A DNA stretch of 64,000 bases, from the NCBI GenBank assembly GCA_017306715.1, contig JAFKHV010000006.1, positions 62,001-126,000 on the forward strand. The letters are read 5' to 3'. This document shows positions 8,277 through 17,839 of the stretch, in pieces. Each line of letters begins with the position of its first letter. The first letter of the stretch is position 1. This DNA is from Legionella sp. GTDB taxonomy: Bacteria > Pseudomonadota > Gammaproteobacteria > Legionellales > Legionellaceae. Below the pieces are notes generated by a model. That model ran no database searches and was not told the origin of the DNA. It worked only from the letters and a program-made list of their open reading frames with translations. Position numbers and translations under genes: made by a program.

Positions 8277-10028
8277 TTAAGCAAAAATTATTTTTTCCGG
8301 ATGTTCCACTGCATTCATTGCCTGGATTAACAATTGCAAACGTGTTCGTCCTTGATAAAAATTAATATCCAGCTTATAGGCCGCATGAATATAGCGCGCG
8401 CGGTGATTCGGCCATTGCTGGGGATCAATGTTAAACGCAATTGCATCCACTTGCTGCAGTCCTTGCGTAGATGCCAAAGTCATTTTCAAATGAGTGCGGC
8501 CAACCAAACGTTGATCCAGTACTTCAAATACATTGTCGAATATCGGTTCCGCAAACTGTTGCCCCCATGGACCTGCTTGTTGAAGTAGCTGCGCTATTTC
8601 CAGGGTGAATTCATCTGCATTTAAAGGGCCATCGGTAAATAATTCCCCCTGGCATTGAGTAATGTCTAAATGGTTATTAACTTCTGCGACAAAGGCTTTA
8701 CGGAAATCATCGAGCGCAGACAAGCGAATACTCAGCCCCGCAGCCATGGCATGGCCGCCAAATTTAGTAATTAACCCAGGATGTTGCGTATCGATTGCGG
8801 CAAGAACATCGCGAATATTTAAATCGGCTACTGAGCGCGCCGAACCTTTCAACTCACCTTGCTCTACCTCAGCAAAAGCAATTACCGGGCGATGGTAACG
8901 CTCTTTAATACGTCCCGCAAGAATACCAATGACTCCTTGATGCCAGGTCTTGTCAAAAAGACAAAGCGCAATCGGTAAATTATTCACAGAACCCAAAGCT
9001 AACTTATCTAAGGCATGAATCGCCTGCTCTTTCATTTCTTGCTCAATTTGTTTGCGCTCTTGATTTAATTCATCTAACTGCTGACAATAATTACGTGCTT
9101 GTTGCAAATCACTGGTTATTAAACATTCAATACCTAAAGACATATCATCAAGTCGCCCTGCGGCGTTTAAACGGGGTGCAAGAGCAAAACCCAAATCGGC
9201 CTCACGCAATCGCGAAAACTCACGGCCGGATATCTCAATCAGTGCCTTAATTCCTTCGCGACATTTGCCCTGACGAATTCTTGCCATGCCCTGAGTCACC
9301 ATAATCCGATTATTTTGATCTAACCCGACAACGTCCGCTACCGTTCCTAAGGCAACTAAATCCAAAAAACTTGCCATATTTGGTTCTGGAATATTTTGTT
9401 CTTGAAACCATCCTGAAGTTACCAAATGCCGCCGTAGCGCCAGCATTACATAAAAAATAACGCCAACACCGGCAATCGATTTACTGGGAAAAGCACAGCC
9501 TGGTTGGTTTGGGTTAACAATGGCACATGCTTGTGGCAGCTGTTCTCCTGGTAGATGATGGTCGGTAATCAGTACGTCAATGGCGAATTCCTGCGCTTTT
9601 TCAACTCCATCAATACTTGCAATACCATTATCTACGGTGATGATCAAATGGGGTCGCCATTTGTGTGCGACCTCAACGATTTGCGGTGTTAACCCGTAGC
9701 CAAATTCAAAACGATTCGGCACCAGATATTCTACAGATTGTGCACCCATCGCTTTTAATGCCGTTACCGCCAACGCCGTGGAGGTCGCCCCATCGGCATC
9801 AAAATCTCCAATAATTAAAATACGCTCCTGAGCACGCAAAGCGCGCTCAAGACGCGAACATGCTTTTTCGATGTCTTTGAGGGTAGTGAAGGGTATTAAC
9901 GCATTCAGTTGCTTATCTAACTGTTCTTCATGAGTAATTCCGCGGCTTGCAAAAATTCGCTGCAATATATTCGGCAACCCAGGTAAATCAGCATGCGTTG
10001 TTACCTGAGGACGTCGTTTAATCTGCAT
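8277..10028 (-). CDS. recJ: Single-stranded-DNA-specific exonuclease RecJ
   Basis: RecJ degrades single-stranded DNA 5' to 3' in recombination and mismatch repair. The 583-residue product is of normal length. LIIGDFDADGATSTALAV is the DHH motif I with metal-binding Asp residues, followed by ITVDNGIAS and ITDHHLPGEQL. The DHHA1 part ends in FGGHAMAAGLSI, and a C-terminal OB-type domain follows. The start overlaps the end of the RpfE-type gene by 11 bases, indicating one transcription unit and probable translational coupling. Confidence 0.97.
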   Translation of the reverse strand: MQIKRRPQVTTHADLPGLPNILQRIFASRGITHEEQLDKQLNALIPFTTLKDIEKACSRLERALRAQERILIIGDFDADGATSTALAVTALKAMGAQSVEYLVPNRFEFGYGLTPQIVEVAHKWRPHLIITVDNGIASIDGVEKAQEFAIDVLITDHHLPGEQLPQACAIVNPNQPGCAFPSKSIAGVGVIFYVMLALRRHLVTSGWFQEQNIPEPNMASFLDLVALGTVADVVGLDQNNRIMVTQGMARIRQGKCREGIKALIEISGREFSRLREADLGFALAPRLNAAGRLDDMSLGIECLITSDLQQARNYCQQLDELNQERKQIEQEMKEQAIHALDKLALGSVNNLPIALCLFDKTWHQGVIGILAGRIKERYHRPVIAFAEVEQGELKGSARSVADLNIRDVLAAIDTQHPGLITKFGGHAMAAGLSIRLSALDDFRKAFVAEVNNHLDITQCQGELFTDGPLNADEFTLEIAQLLQQAGPWGQQFAEPIFDNVFEVLDQRLVGRTHLKMTLASTQGLQQVDAIAFNIDPQQWPNHRARYIHAAYKLDINFYQGRTRLQLLIQAMNAVEHPEKIIFA

Positions 10029-10824
10029 GAGTTATTTTTCTCCATAAATGGCGCAACCAATTCTTTTTTGGCACCGTATACGCTACGTTGTTCCAATACC
10101 AGGAATGGCTCCCCTGCTCTATTTGTTTCTGGTGTGCAGGACTTAAATCATTTATATCCGCAAGCAAAAGGACCTCATAATTCTTTAGATTAAGACCAGG
10201 TTGGTAAACCTCGACCTCAGTACAGCAATGTTGTGCTAATGACAGGTAAGCCGGAACAACACATAATTTTTTCTTGGCTTTAACCGTTAAGGGAGCATTA
10301 CCCCAAGGCCATAAACCATTAACAGCACTTTTTCTCGCATTGGCGGCAAAAAGCATTTGGCTTTCAGTGATTAATTTTTGCCAAAACAAATGTTCATCCA
10401 ACTGACTTAATAAAGGCATTAACGATTGATTAAGTGTTTGATGCACGGGTACGGAATTTAGTGGATGACCTGCTGCATTTTCAAGAAGCCAGATGTGTGT
10501 ATTGTGATAATGCATCTTCATTCCTGCTGCGGCAAAATATTCTGCGAACACCTGATACCAGTAATGAGACTCCTCCTTGCTCCACAACAAATCGCCCCCT
10601 GAGGCGTTAATAAAGGCATCATTATGCGTAGCTTCCCAAATAATCGGACTTAAAATTACCCATTCACCTGCTCGTTGATGATAAGAAGCGAGCCAAGCTG
10701 CTAATGGAAGTTCTTCATTCGAAAAACCGAGAGCATGCAAAAGGTTAAATTCCATAGTCCCAGACACCGCGGGCGTAACCTCTTCGGGAATATGGGGGCA
10801 AGATGCATCAATGATCAGGTGCAT
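10018..10824 (-). CDS. RpfE-type protein (phosphoglycerate mutase-like fold)
   Basis: A 268-residue protein of the uncharacterised group that includes Xanthomonas RpfE, whose members carry the signature NGLWPWG seen here. It opens MHLIIDASCPHIP and has no signal peptide or membrane segment. Database labels for this group (regulatory protein RpfE, or cofactor-independent phosphoglycerate mutase-like) are not backed by a known reaction. The neighbourhood is informative: rpfE also lies beside recJ in Xanthomonas, and here the two overlap by 11 bases. Family assignment is from memory of the motif and the context; the molecular function is unknown. Confidence 0.7.
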   Translation of the reverse strand: MHLIIDASCPHIPEEVTPAVSGTMEFNLLHALGFSNEELPLAAWLASYHQRAGEWVILSPIIWEATHNDAFINASGGDLLWSKEESHYWYQVFAEYFAAAGMKMHYHNTHIWLLENAAGHPLNSVPVHQTLNQSLMPLLSQLDEHLFWQKLITESQMLFAANARKSAVNGLWPWGNAPLTVKAKKKLCVVPAYLSLAQHCCTEVEVYQPGLNLKNYEVLLLADINDLSPAHQKQIEQGSHSWYWNNVAYTVPKKNWLRHLWRKITHAD

Positions 10825-10843
10825 AACATTCCTTATTACTCAA

Positions 10844-12052
10844 TTAAGCCTGAACAAGCTGCTCTTTTTTTAAAAGACCATCACGGCGAAACATCGCTTT
10901 AATATTGCGTAATGCTTGGCGAGTCCGGTCTTTATTTTCGATTAAACCAAAACGCACAAATTGATCTCCTTGCTGACCAAAACCAATACCCGGTGATACG
11001 GCAACGTGCGCTTCTTTTAACAAATATTTACTAAACTCTAAAGAACCCATTGCTGCGTAATGATTGGGTATGGGTGCCCATACGAACATTGTCGCTTTAG
11101 GTGGCGTTACCTGCCAACCTAATTCATTTAAACCGGTACACAGGAGGTCACGCCGCCGTTGATAAAGATCTCTAATCTCATGCACACAGTCATCACTGCC
11201 CTCCAATGCGGCAATGGCGGCCACTTGAATCGGTGTAAATGTTCCGTAATCTAAATAAGATTTAATCCGTGTCAAGGCCGCAACCAGCTCCTCATTCCCA
11301 CAGGCAAAGCCTACACGCCATCCAGGCATATTGTAGGATTTGGACATCGAGTAAGTTTCAATAGCAATATCGATGGCCCCAGGAACTTGTAAAATTGACG
11401 GTGCTTTATAGCCATCAAAAACAATATCGGCATACGCTAGATCATGAATAATCCAGATATGATGCTTTTTTCCCAAAGCCACCACTTTTTCAAAAAATGA
11501 ATAATCCACACAGTGAGTGCTCGGGTTAGCAGGAAAATTAATCACTAAAGCTTTAGGCTTTGGAAACGTAGTATTCAGTGCCTCTTCTACCGCAGCCAAA
11601 AACTGATGTTCCTCAATAAGTGGGATTTGCTTCACATTAGCCCCAGCGATAATAAAACCGTAGGTGTGAATTGGGTACGCCGGGTCAGGCACAAGAATGG
11701 TGTCTCCCGGTCCACTGATGGCCAGGGCAAGATGTGCCAACCCTTCTTTAGAACCGATGGTAGCAAGAACTTGGGTTTCGCTGTTTAATACCACCCCATA
11801 GTGTCGCTCATACCAACTCGCCATCGCGCGACGTAATCTGGGAATACCTTTAGACATTGAATAGCGATGAGTATCTGGTCTTTGTACGGCTTCAATCAGT
11901 TTATTCACAATATGGGGTGGGGTCGGTTGATCAGGATTTCCCATACCAAAATCAATGATGTCTTCGCCACGCGCTCGCGCCTCGGTTTTTAATTGCGTCA
12001 TGACATTAAAAACATAAGGGGGTAAACGTTTTATGCGGGGAAATTGATTCAT
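10844..12052 (-). CDS. alaC: Aminotransferase of the AlaC (glutamate-pyruvate) type
   Basis: A fold-type I, pyridoxal-phosphate enzyme that probably interconverts pyruvate and alanine with glutamate/2-oxoglutarate. From ATG 12052 it has 402 residues and starts [16 protein letters not shown], the AlaC-type N-terminus. [13 protein letters not shown] binds substrate, and [18 protein letters not shown] holds the Schiff-base Lys. [16 protein letters not shown] supplies the substrate carboxylate-binding Arg. An upstream in-frame start at 12094 is less likely because AGAGGT lies just before 12052. It ends 19 bases before the RpfE-type gene and is divergent from the Mth938-like gene. Confidence 0.88.
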   Translation of the reverse strand: MNQFPRIKRLPPYVFNVMTQLKTEARARGEDIIDFGMGNPDQPTPPHIVNKLIEAVQRPDTHRYSMSKGIPRLRRAMASWYERHYGVVLNSETQVLATIGSKEGLAHLALAISGPGDTILVPDPAYPIHTYGFIIAGANVKQIPLIEEHQFLAAVEEALNTTFPKPKALVINFPANPSTHCVDYSFFEKVVALGKKHHIWIIHDLAYADIVFDGYKAPSILQVPGAIDIAIETYSMSKSYNMPGWRVGFACGNEELVAALTRIKSYLDYGTFTPIQVAAIAALEGSDDCVHEIRDLYQRRRDLLCTGLNELGWQVTPPKATMFVWAPIPNHYAAMGSLEFSKYLLKEAHVAVSPGIGFGQQGDQFVRFGLIENKDRTRQALRNIKAMFRRDGLLKKEQLVQA

Positions 12053-12108
12053 AATATAGACCTCTGTAGTATAATCCTCAGTACCGTACCTCATTTTTGA
12101 ATCGAGCC

Positions 12109-12474
12109 ATGAATATTAACCTTGAAGCCACAGAAGCTCATGCTATCCAGGCATACAGCGATAGCCAAATTCAAATTAATGCGATTACTTATGAGCGCAG
12201 TTTAATTGTTTCGAAAGAAGAAATCATCCCTAATCTTCAAGTAACACACATCCGCGATATAGATGAGCACGAAGTGCAACAGTTACTTAAAATCAAACCA
12301 GAAGTTATCATTATTGGTCATAAAAATACAGGGGAATTTATTAATCCGCGGCTAGTACACCAGCTGGGTTCTTTAGGAATTGGCGTCGAGTGTATGAATT
12401 TAGGTGCGGCATGTAGAACTTACAATGTTCTGCTCAGTGAAGAGCGCGCGGTAACTGCCTTGTTTATACTGTAA
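12109..12474 (+). CDS. Mth938-like domain protein (DUF498 family)
   Basis: A 121-residue cytosolic protein made of one Mth938-like domain. Marks are the strand [16 protein letters not shown], then [15 protein letters not shown], and the C-terminal [30 protein letters not shown] with its conserved Glu and Cys. The biochemical function of the family is unknown in bacteria. ATG 12109 is preferred over an in-frame TTG at 12097. It is transcribed away from alaC across a 56-base gap containing TATAAT at 12071-12076 on its own strand. Confidence 0.82.
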   Translation: MNINLEATEAHAIQAYSDSQIQINAITYERSLIVSKEEIIPNLQVTHIRDIDEHEVQQLLKIKPEVIIIGHKNTGEFINPRLVHQLGSLGIGVECMNLGAACRTYNVLLSEERAVTALFIL

Positions 12475-12488
12475 AAATCAATAAATAC

Positions 12489-12518
12489 TTGTACATAGTG
12501 ATTATATTTTGGCATAAT
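12489..12518 (+). promoter_or_regulatory. Possible promoter of the first F-box/ankyrin gene
   Basis: TTGTAC and CATAAT are separated by 18 bases, and CATAAT is preceded by TGG, giving an extended -10 form. It lies about 30 bases upstream of ATG 12550. The -35 match is weak. Confidence 0.4.
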
Positions 12519-12549
12519 ATCCCCCTCATGGAACAAATGGAATTTTATT

Positions 12550-15228
12550 ATGCCTGATACGCAAGATCACACCCTTCTCTCGCTTCCTAAGGAATTAATT
12601 AGACTGATTACGGAGAAATTACCCGTCGCCGAACAGCCTAAAATTAACTTATTGTGCAAAAACCATACGTACGAATGGATTTTTGTTTCAAAAATAGATC
12701 ACTTTCTTAAAATTTACTTTCCTCACCATCAAGCATCAGTATCGAATGAATTAAACAAAGCTCTGTTAAATAAAAAAAATTTACACTTAACCGAAAATCA
12801 ATTCGCAATATGTCAAGCGTTTAGCGTTAGTTTGTTTCAACAGGCTTTTGCAGAAAGGTTTCAAGGCTTAGAAGAGACCTTTGCAGTTCTACACTCCAGT
12901 TTCGAGAAAGAATTGAACTCTATTGACTTTAAAAAACACAATTATTTAAACAATATCCGTGTATTAGCATTTAAGCAACTTGAAAAAATCATACCTAACA
13001 TAAATGAAATTGACTATGATGTCCTTGATTTTTCCAACCATTACACAAGCCTAGGTAAATCTCGTGAAAAACAAAAAAAATTAATGGAAATCCAGAAGGA
13101 TTTAGTACATCAATCAAGAAAAATGCTCCTTGAAACTGTAGCCACTGGTTATGCAGCATTCGTTCGGACAGCACTTGAGAAAATATGCACAAAATATAAA
13201 CTCTCAGCGTGCCAAGCGCGTCAAATAATCGATAATTTCAATTTTATCGAACCCAATTGGAAAAATTTAAATGACATTCTCTCCAGAGAGAAGTTAGATG
13301 CACAAGTAATCAAAAATCTATTAAGACAAATAAATTCTTTACATCATTTTGTAGCTGAATTTACTTATTATCAATTTCAGTTTTATTCAATAAAAGAAGT
13401 TAACAGCACCTATTCTCGCTTTGATTTCGTAAAGCTCATCGAAATTTTACTCCACACTTTTGATTGCCATACACAAGAGAATAATTTACTAATATCGGAT
13501 TTATTCTATTATGGATTGCTTAAAGAGAAACTTGACCTATTTACTGCTGTGGTCAGTAGAAAAGTATCAGAACATTTTGATGAGTTATCCCGTAAGGGGA
13601 AAAAGTTAACTATAAAAAGTATCAACTCATTTTTTTCCAAGCTACTTCATGAACATTTAAAAAAAATCAATAGAATAATGGATTTAACTCTTTTGGCTAA
13701 CGGGGCACATTTAAACACTGAGGAAATACAGCAACAACTTACGAAGCAACTTTCCCTGCTGTATGCAAAGCTTACATTGACAGAACTTGATAAGCTTATC
13801 GTGCTCTTTTTGCAAAAAAATAAATTACCAATTCCTATCGTTCTCGAGAATAATCCCACAACAGCTGATATTTACACATCCTTTAAACAGGATAAGCCTC
13901 GGATATTCGCAGCGCACATCAGGCTTCATACATTATTAGATTATAAGGATCGCCTGGGTTGGTCCCCTTTTATTTGGGCATCACAGCTTGAAAGTAATGC
14001 CGTAATGCACGAGGCATACCTGCAATATACAGAATACCGAAATCAAACCAATGGCTTTGAAGTGGTGTCTATTTTCAATGAAGATTTAGAAATTGGTTTA
14101 AACATACAAATATTGCACTGGTTTATAGCATGCAATCATTTTGAACACGATTTATGTAAAGAGTTTCTAAAATATAATGATCTTTTGTTGAAAGATTTTA
14201 AAAAGAGGAATGTATTGCATTTTGCTGTAGCGAATAAGCAATTATCTTGGCTTTGCTACCTGGTATCACGCCTTAGTGAAAAGGATCTCAAAGACTTAGC
14301 TTCTAAACCCGATAGAGATGGTTATACTCCCCTCGAACGTGCGGCAAAACTCGGCAATTGGTATGCAGTATATGTTTTATTAAATCATCATGCCACCTAC
14401 TCTCCGAGATTGATTGAGCTAATGAAGAAGCCCTCTTGGTTTCTACAAGATGCGGAAAATACAACAACGCCCTTACACATTGCAGCGACCTTTTTTTCCT
14501 TTGATGAAATTCAAGAGCTTCTAAACGTATCTGCCTTATCGCCATTGTCTCAGGATTATCAGGGAAATACCCCGCTGCATCTTGCTTATCGTCGAGGTGA
14601 CAGTAAGATTATTGGTCTTTTAACTAATGAAACCGCAAACGCCCAAGTCAATCATTTAGGTCTAACGCCGTACAATTACACCCATGAGGAGATAATAGAC
14701 ATCCCTGATGTAATCAAAGAATTACAAAAGATGAACGTGGGTACTACAAATCATAATTCTGCGCAAAATTTTATGCTGATTATTAAAAATAATCGCCCTG
14801 ATCTCATGCAGAAAATATTTGAGTCGGGAACTAAAGTATCATTAGAGCAAATCGTGCTGGCTCATGCATGTAGTTTTACGGATATACGTTCAATTTATTT
14901 GCATTATTTATCCCATAATCTTGCTACCTGTTTTAAAGCAAATCCGCTGCAACAGTGCTTGCAACGTATCGAGTTTTGGTATCAGCAGCGTTCAAAAGAG
15001 TACAAGAAGCAAGTAGTAGTTGTACCTCTTTTCGCTAAAATTTTGGGCTTAGTCAAGGAGGTGAAAAAGAACCGCGAATCATGCTCTTTTTTTGCTTCCG
15101 GTGAGAAAAATAAGCTGAATTTATCGAGCTTGAAAAACATTCATGACCCATACGATCTTGCAGAGGCTTTTCTCAATGTTCTCCTTCCTCAAGACGTAAA
15201 AGAACCAAAAAATAAACCGAAGAAGTAA
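12550..15228 (+). CDS. F-box-like/ankyrin-repeat protein A, putative Dot/Icm effector
   Basis: 892 residues, first of four tandem paralogues. Residues about 11-45 (LPKELIRLITEKLP, then LLCKNHTYEW) fit an F-box-like motif, which in host cells would bind Skp1 of SCF ubiquitin ligases. A long helical middle follows. Ankyrin-type repeats occupy about 465-715, for example RNVLHFAVANKQLSWL, DGYTPLERAAKLGNW, TTPLHIAATFF and GNTPLHLAYRRGD, with a preceding degenerate repeat. The C-terminal 170 residues are helical and basic and end KNKPKK. There is no signal peptide or membrane span. Codon usage is clearly more AT-rich than in the flanking housekeeping genes. Effector status is inferred from the domain pairing, as in Legionella AnkB. 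Confidence 0.75.
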   Translation: MPDTQDHTLLSLPKELIRLITEKLPVAEQPKINLLCKNHTYEWIFVSKIDHFLKIYFPHHQASVSNELNKALLNKKNLHLTENQFAICQAFSVSLFQQAFAERFQGLEETFAVLHSSFEKELNSIDFKKHNYLNNIRVLAFKQLEKIIPNINEIDYDVLDFSNHYTSLGKSREKQKKLMEIQKDLVHQSRKMLLETVATGYAAFVRTALEKICTKYKLSACQARQIIDNFNFIEPNWKNLNDILSREKLDAQVIKNLLRQINSLHHFVAEFTYYQFQFYSIKEVNSTYSRFDFVKLIEILLHTFDCHTQENNLLISDLFYYGLLKEKLDLFTAVVSRKVSEHFDELSRKGKKLTIKSINSFFSKLLHEHLKKINRIMDLTLLANGAHLNTEEIQQQLTKQLSLLYAKLTLTELDKLIVLFLQKNKLPIPIVLENNPTTADIYTSFKQDKPRIFAAHIRLHTLLDYKDRLGWSPFIWASQLESNAVMHEAYLQYTEYRNQTNGFEVVSIFNEDLEIGLNIQILHWFIACNHFEHDLCKEFLKYNDLLLKDFKKRNVLHFAVANKQLSWLCYLVSRLSEKDLKDLASKPDRDGYTPLERAAKLGNWYAVYVLLNHHATYSPRLIELMKKPSWFLQDAENTTTPLHIAATFFSFDEIQELLNVSALSPLSQDYQGNTPLHLAYRRGDSKIIGLLTNETANAQVNHLGLTPYNYTHEEIIDIPDVIKELQKMNVGTTNHNSAQNFMLIIKNNRPDLMQKIFESGTKVSLEQIVLAHACSFTDIRSIYLHYLSHNLATCFKANPLQQCLQRIEFWYQQRSKEYKKQVVVVPLFAKILGLVKEVKKNRESCSFFASGEKNKLNLSSLKNIHDPYDLAEAFLNVLLPQDVKEPKNKPKK

Positions 15229-15236
15229 TTTAAATT

Positions 15237-15258
15237 GCCAGTCTAAGAGAAGGCTGGC
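15237..15258 (+). terminator. Hairpin after F-box/ankyrin gene A
   Basis: GCCAGTCT and AGGCTGGC form an 8-bp stem with one G-T pair and a 6-base loop, starting eight bases past the stop codon. The tail is not T-rich. Confidence 0.45.
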
Positions 15259-15330
15259 TTAACCTGTTAGTAAAAAAACATGTTATACCATAAATTATTT
15301 AATCACTTACGTTCATGAAGAGGGATTTTC

Positions 15331-17766
15331 ATGTCTGGAAAAATACCCTACCTAGATAATTTAAATTTCGTTGATTTACTCCATTTACCTACCGAGCTCT
15401 TACTGCAAATAGTTTTGTTACTCAATTTACCTGATTGGGCCATACTCAGGCTCACCTCTAAGCGCTTTAATTTTATCTCACAGGAATTCCTCCATCTGAG
15501 TTATTCCACATATTATTACTTCCCTTACTATCATCAGTTATTTACTTTACGTGCCTGGAAAAACTGTTTAGCCCATGAAAAAATAAATCATCCTCTTCTT
15601 ATTCAGGAGTTCGTGCTTGATTGTATCCAAATGAAGCTCAATCAGTTACCTCAGGAATATACTATTGATGGAGCTAAATTTTGGTTAAATCTCTGGGAAA
15701 ATATTGATGGAAATGAGTACCTTTTACAGATGGAACAAAAGTTATCAGAGCGACTAAAGGGAATACTTACGACTAAACAAATAGATTATCTTTTTACCCA
15801 TAAGCAACTTAAAGCGTACGATTTTTATCAAATAACTCAATTAATGAAATCGAAATACAAACATCAGCTCAATTACTCACAGCAACGCGAGGATATAAAA
15901 CAATTAGAGCGAAACCTATTTACTCATTCGCGGAACCTATTATTTTCTCTTGTACGTGCGCCGCTTGAGCCGATTCTTAAACGGATTTTTAAAAAATTTT
16001 TTCCCAAACAGCTCGGGGTGATATTAGAAAAGAAAGATGCAAGTGAGGCAATTAATTGGTCTTTTTTTGATCATGACGATTCATTAGTACAGATGAAGCA
16101 GACGCTTGAAGATAATCTTTTGAATCTTCCTAAAATAGGCTTTCTCTACAAGCAGTTTCTTTGCTTCATTCCTAAACATCCAGATAAGCGGTTTTTCTAT
16201 TATCAATTATTTAGCGTATTAGATACTCTAAATATCCATCCACCTCTGTTTGTATCCTTAGCTGAACTATTCTATGCCCAGGAGATTCAGCAAAAGTTGT
16301 CTATAAGCCAGGCAGATTTAGTCCGCTGTAAAGTAAAACCGATAAACATTTATTGGCTGCAGGCAAAAGGAGCTATTCGTTACCACCCTTCGGATTTAAC
16401 GTTGCTGTTAGCCCTATCGCAGGATCGCGATCAGCATGGGCATTCAGCACTAGATTGGGCTAAAAAACTCGAAAATTATCCCTATTTACACCACGTTTGG
16501 AAAAATCTTCATCTCCAAATTACCTCTAAAGTAGCGAAGAAAGATAAGCCGCAACTTCTGAATTCGATTGTTCATTTACCTTCGCGGATGAATGCTTTGC
16601 AATGGCTTATTCTCTGCCAAAGGCCGATTCGGTATCTGAATCACTATTTTCATCTAACTCAACCTACCCTGGCGATTATTACAAAAGAAGATATGAATCG
16701 TAACACAGCGCTTCATTACGCTGCCGTTAACAAGACATGTGATTGGCTTGGTTATCTTATAATAAACATTCCAAAGGACAGCTTATCGTACTGTCTAGGA
16801 AGAAAAAATAAAGAAGGATTGACCCCGCTGCTCTTGGCTGCATCAAGAGGCAATCTGATTAATGTCGAGCTTTTGCTTAAAGTTGGTGCGAAAATCGATA
16901 AAAGCACGTCCTCCAATCATAGTCTGGTTCATTTTTTAGAGCGATTCACACCGGATGAAAATACTCTGACGTATACCACTCCCTTGCATGTTGCAGCGCA
17001 GTTTTTATCAGTTTACGATTTTTCGATTTTACTCAATAAGTGGCCACAATTACTCAATCAATACAATACCGAGGGCAATACTGCACTTCATCTTGCAGTA
17101 TTACGAAAACACGTTGCTATGACTGAGTTTATAATATCTCAAGGCGCCAAAACGAATATTAATAATCTTCTTGGCTTACCACCTACTGCTTATGCGCGGA
17201 CACAGCCATTGTTGGGTTGTTTTGGTTTAATGAAGCCCCAAGCCCTTTCCTCATTATTTGATAAGCTATTCACTTTAGGTTTCAATCTTAATCATGATAA
17301 TGTGTATACTGCTTTAAAATTAGTTTTAAGTTCAGCAAATTATCAGGAGAACTTCCCTCAGTTATCTTTACTGTATCAATCTTATTTACGTCATGTGAAA
17401 GAATACGCAAAACCCAAAAATGTGTATCAATTTTTGCATACCATCCAGAGTTGGATGGATAGTGTAGATGGACCATTCAAATCCTATCTTGCGCATAATT
17501 GTTTTTTTAAGGCACTACAAAAATTAAAAAAACAGCTTGAAACTTTATATGAAATAACAAACGAAATGAATCACTTACCTTCATTTTTTAATCAACACAA
17601 AAAGAAAAATGCGCGTGTAGAATTATTAAAAATTGAAACTGCAGCCTCCTCGTTATTGCTGAGTCTACAGCGGCCATCCTGTTTTATAAATAATGAACAT
17701 CTAGCGCTAATCCAAGATAGTTTATTTTTCGAAAATGAGATAAACGATACGTTACAAATCCCCTAA
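15331..17766 (+). CDS. F-box-like/ankyrin-repeat protein B, putative Dot/Icm effector
   Basis: 811 residues, second paralogue. It has the clearest F-box-like motif of the four: LPTELLLQIVLLLNLPDW followed by LRLTSKRFNFIS at residues about 20-52. The scaffold shared with its neighbours begins near 365 with HGHSALDWAKKLENYPYL, continues with NALQWLILCQ, then ankyrin repeats NTALHYAAVNKTCDWL, GLTPLLLAASRGN, TTPLHVAAQFLSVYD and GNTALHLAVLRKH, and closes with LLGLPPTAYA near 613. A helical C-terminus of about 190 residues follows. GAGGG precedes ATG 15331 at normal spacing. No CaaX box is present. Confidence 0.78.
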   Translation: MSGKIPYLDNLNFVDLLHLPTELLLQIVLLLNLPDWAILRLTSKRFNFISQEFLHLSYSTYYYFPYYHQLFTLRAWKNCLAHEKINHPLLIQEFVLDCIQMKLNQLPQEYTIDGAKFWLNLWENIDGNEYLLQMEQKLSERLKGILTTKQIDYLFTHKQLKAYDFYQITQLMKSKYKHQLNYSQQREDIKQLERNLFTHSRNLLFSLVRAPLEPILKRIFKKFFPKQLGVILEKKDASEAINWSFFDHDDSLVQMKQTLEDNLLNLPKIGFLYKQFLCFIPKHPDKRFFYYQLFSVLDTLNIHPPLFVSLAELFYAQEIQQKLSISQADLVRCKVKPINIYWLQAKGAIRYHPSDLTLLLALSQDRDQHGHSALDWAKKLENYPYLHHVWKNLHLQITSKVAKKDKPQLLNSIVHLPSRMNALQWLILCQRPIRYLNHYFHLTQPTLAIITKEDMNRNTALHYAAVNKTCDWLGYLIINIPKDSLSYCLGRKNKEGLTPLLLAASRGNLINVELLLKVGAKIDKSTSSNHSLVHFLERFTPDENTLTYTTPLHVAAQFLSVYDFSILLNKWPQLLNQYNTEGNTALHLAVLRKHVAMTEFIISQGAKTNINNLLGLPPTAYARTQPLLGCFGLMKPQALSSLFDKLFTLGFNLNHDNVYTALKLVLSSANYQENFPQLSLLYQSYLRHVKEYAKPKNVYQFLHTIQSWMDSVDGPFKSYLAHNCFFKALQKLKKQLETLYEITNEMNHLPSFFNQHKKKNARVELLKIETAASSLLLSLQRPSCFINNEHLALIQDSLFFENEINDTLQIP

Positions 17767-17793
17767 ACGAATTTTTTTGATACACAAAGTGAT

Positions 17794-17825
17794 CTTAATG
17801 TGTTAAAATGTGTCAATTTGTTTAC
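17794..17825 (+). promoter_or_regulatory. Promoter element shared with the next paralogue
   Basis: Starts CTTAATGTGTTAAAATG and includes an extended -10, TGT-TAAAAT, at 17801-17809. Nearly the same sequence lies at 20540-20572 before the next paralogue, 46 and 44 bases ahead of the respective ATGs. The element lies over an upstream in-frame GTG (17810), which argues against that start. Confidence 0.55.
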
Positions 17826-17839
17826 TTGGGATAGCATAT

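Noticed and set aside
17794..17812. A full PmrA binding site before gene C
   Set aside because: Only one CTTAAT half matches; the second TTAA block is eight bases on, not the eleven expected for the tandem site.
17810..17839. GTG start for gene C, and ATG 20554 for gene D
   Set aside because: Both codons lie in the probable -10 regions; the ATGs at 17840 and 20584 are placed alike in the two paralogues and give similar N-termini.
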